Assembly (NCBI RefSeq): GCF_004166885.1
Contig: NZ_RCYU01000001.1
Location: 496,001-560,000, forward strand
Length of the DNA: 64,000 nt
Reading direction: 5' to 3'
Source: Streptococcus sp. bf_0095
Lineage (GTDB): Bacteria > Bacillota > Bacilli > Lactobacillales > Streptococcaceae
Each line of letters opens with the position of its first letter. The stretch's first letter is position 1. The notes beneath the pieces were generated by a model. That model was not told where the DNA came from. It ran no database searches and saw nothing but the letters and a program-made list of their open reading frames with translations. A program made the position numbers and the translations under genes. Shown in pieces: positions 63,717 to 64,000 of the stretch.

Positions 63717-64000
63717 TTATCCTTGACGGAGCTGCTCCAAGGTTTTTTGGAAGATCTCCGGAACCTCCACTGAAAACTCCATGACCTCTCCCGTCCGAGG
63801 ATGGGTAAAGCCCAGTGTTTTAGCATGGAGGAATTGCCCATGGCCTTTCAAAGTCCTACGAGGTCCATAGACTTCATCACCAGCGACCGGATGGCCAATA
63901 TAGGCCATGTGAACCCGGATCTGGTGGGTCCGTCCGGTCTCCAATTGCAGCTCGACCAAGCTATAATCCCCGAAACGTTCCAAGACTTGGAAACGAGTCA
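63717..64000 (-). CDS. rluD: RluD-like 23S rRNA pseudouridine synthase (partial, 5' end outside window)
   Basis: The last 94 residues of an RluA/RluD-family enzyme: TRFQVLERFGDYSLVELQLE, TGRTHQIRVHMAYIGHPVAG, LHAKTLGFTHPRTGE. The catalytic Asp lies outside the window. rluD followed by proBAC is the arrangement in related streptococci, which supports the reading of the adjacent proB/proC remnant. Confidence 0.9.
   Translation of the reverse strand, partial: TRFQVLERFGDYSLVELQLETGRTHQIRVHMAYIGHPVAGDEVYGPRRTLKGHGQFLHAKTLGFTHPRTGEVMEFSVEVPEIFQKTLEQLRQG

Overview
The window is chromosomal DNA of a Streptococcus, most likely from the mitis/sanguinis/parasanguinis side of the genus. The evidence is gene content and order: rplS next to a chorismate mutase, a ClC channel, a flavodoxin and a Pde2-type DHH phosphoesterase; rpiA-deoB-punA-deoD; mutX-ung-pyrC; two PyrR attenuators on pyr genes; cpsY/mtaR; an LdcB-type lipoprotein; and cysteine-free L31. 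Most genes lie on the minus strand and have good Shine-Dalgarno (SD) sequences. No insertion sequence, integrase or phage gene was recognised.

0-9.3 kb: a lipid-type glycosyltransferase (cut by the window edge) and a short-chain dehydrogenase; a DUF3290/DUF421 membrane pair; an orphan YrdC-like protein; then leuA-leuB-(DUF1294)-leuC-leuD behind a leader peptide with three consecutive leucine codons and a terminator/antiterminator pair. 9.3-21.2 kb: YpmS/YpmR-like proteins, pyrC, mutX, ung, a large GT-C-like membrane protein, a double-GNAT protein and the pyrimidine genes. pyrF and pyrK-pyrDB are each preceded by a PyrR-type attenuator. A 365-bp array of degenerate repeats separates pyrF from pyrE, and a small plus-strand RNA candidate sits between pyrF and pyrDB.

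21.3-26.6 kb: cpsY followed by a duplicated pair of unknown membrane-anchored proteins (A+ B-, A+ B-); the second A gene has a one-base frameshift at a poly-A run. 26.6-33.9 kb: a nucleoside-salvage cluster read rpiA, deoB, DUF1697, punA, ClC, deoD, HEPN-like, sir2. The HEPN-like gene lies directly before sir2, and deoD has a long, structured, unexplained leader. 34-36.3 kb: mnmE and a PrsW-type protease.

36.4-39.7 kb: an AT-rich accessory island of small unknown genes, several resembling polymorphic-toxin immunity proteins, lying 3' of a tRNA-Arg(CCU). It contains two isolated copies of a type II-A CRISPR repeat, one nearly perfect and one degenerate. 39.8-56 kb: rplS, a CLC-F fluoride transporter, chorismate mutase, flavodoxin, pde2, a family of Gln/Pro-rich membrane proteins, ldcB, a TcaA-like protein, prolyl-tRNA editing, a UDG-like protein, pepV, nitroreductase, phosphoesterase and uvrC.

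56-64 kb: a packed six-gene operon starting with hemW; an ABC-F ATPase behind an attenuator that begins with a three-codon ORF; two copies of a short inverted-repeat element; a collapsed remnant of the proline operon (proB start joined to proC end); and the 3' end of rluD. The least explained items are the A/B module, the deoD leader, the HEPN-sir2 pair, the stranded CRISPR repeats, the ABC-F leader and four genes whose -10 box lies only 6-7 bases before the start codon.
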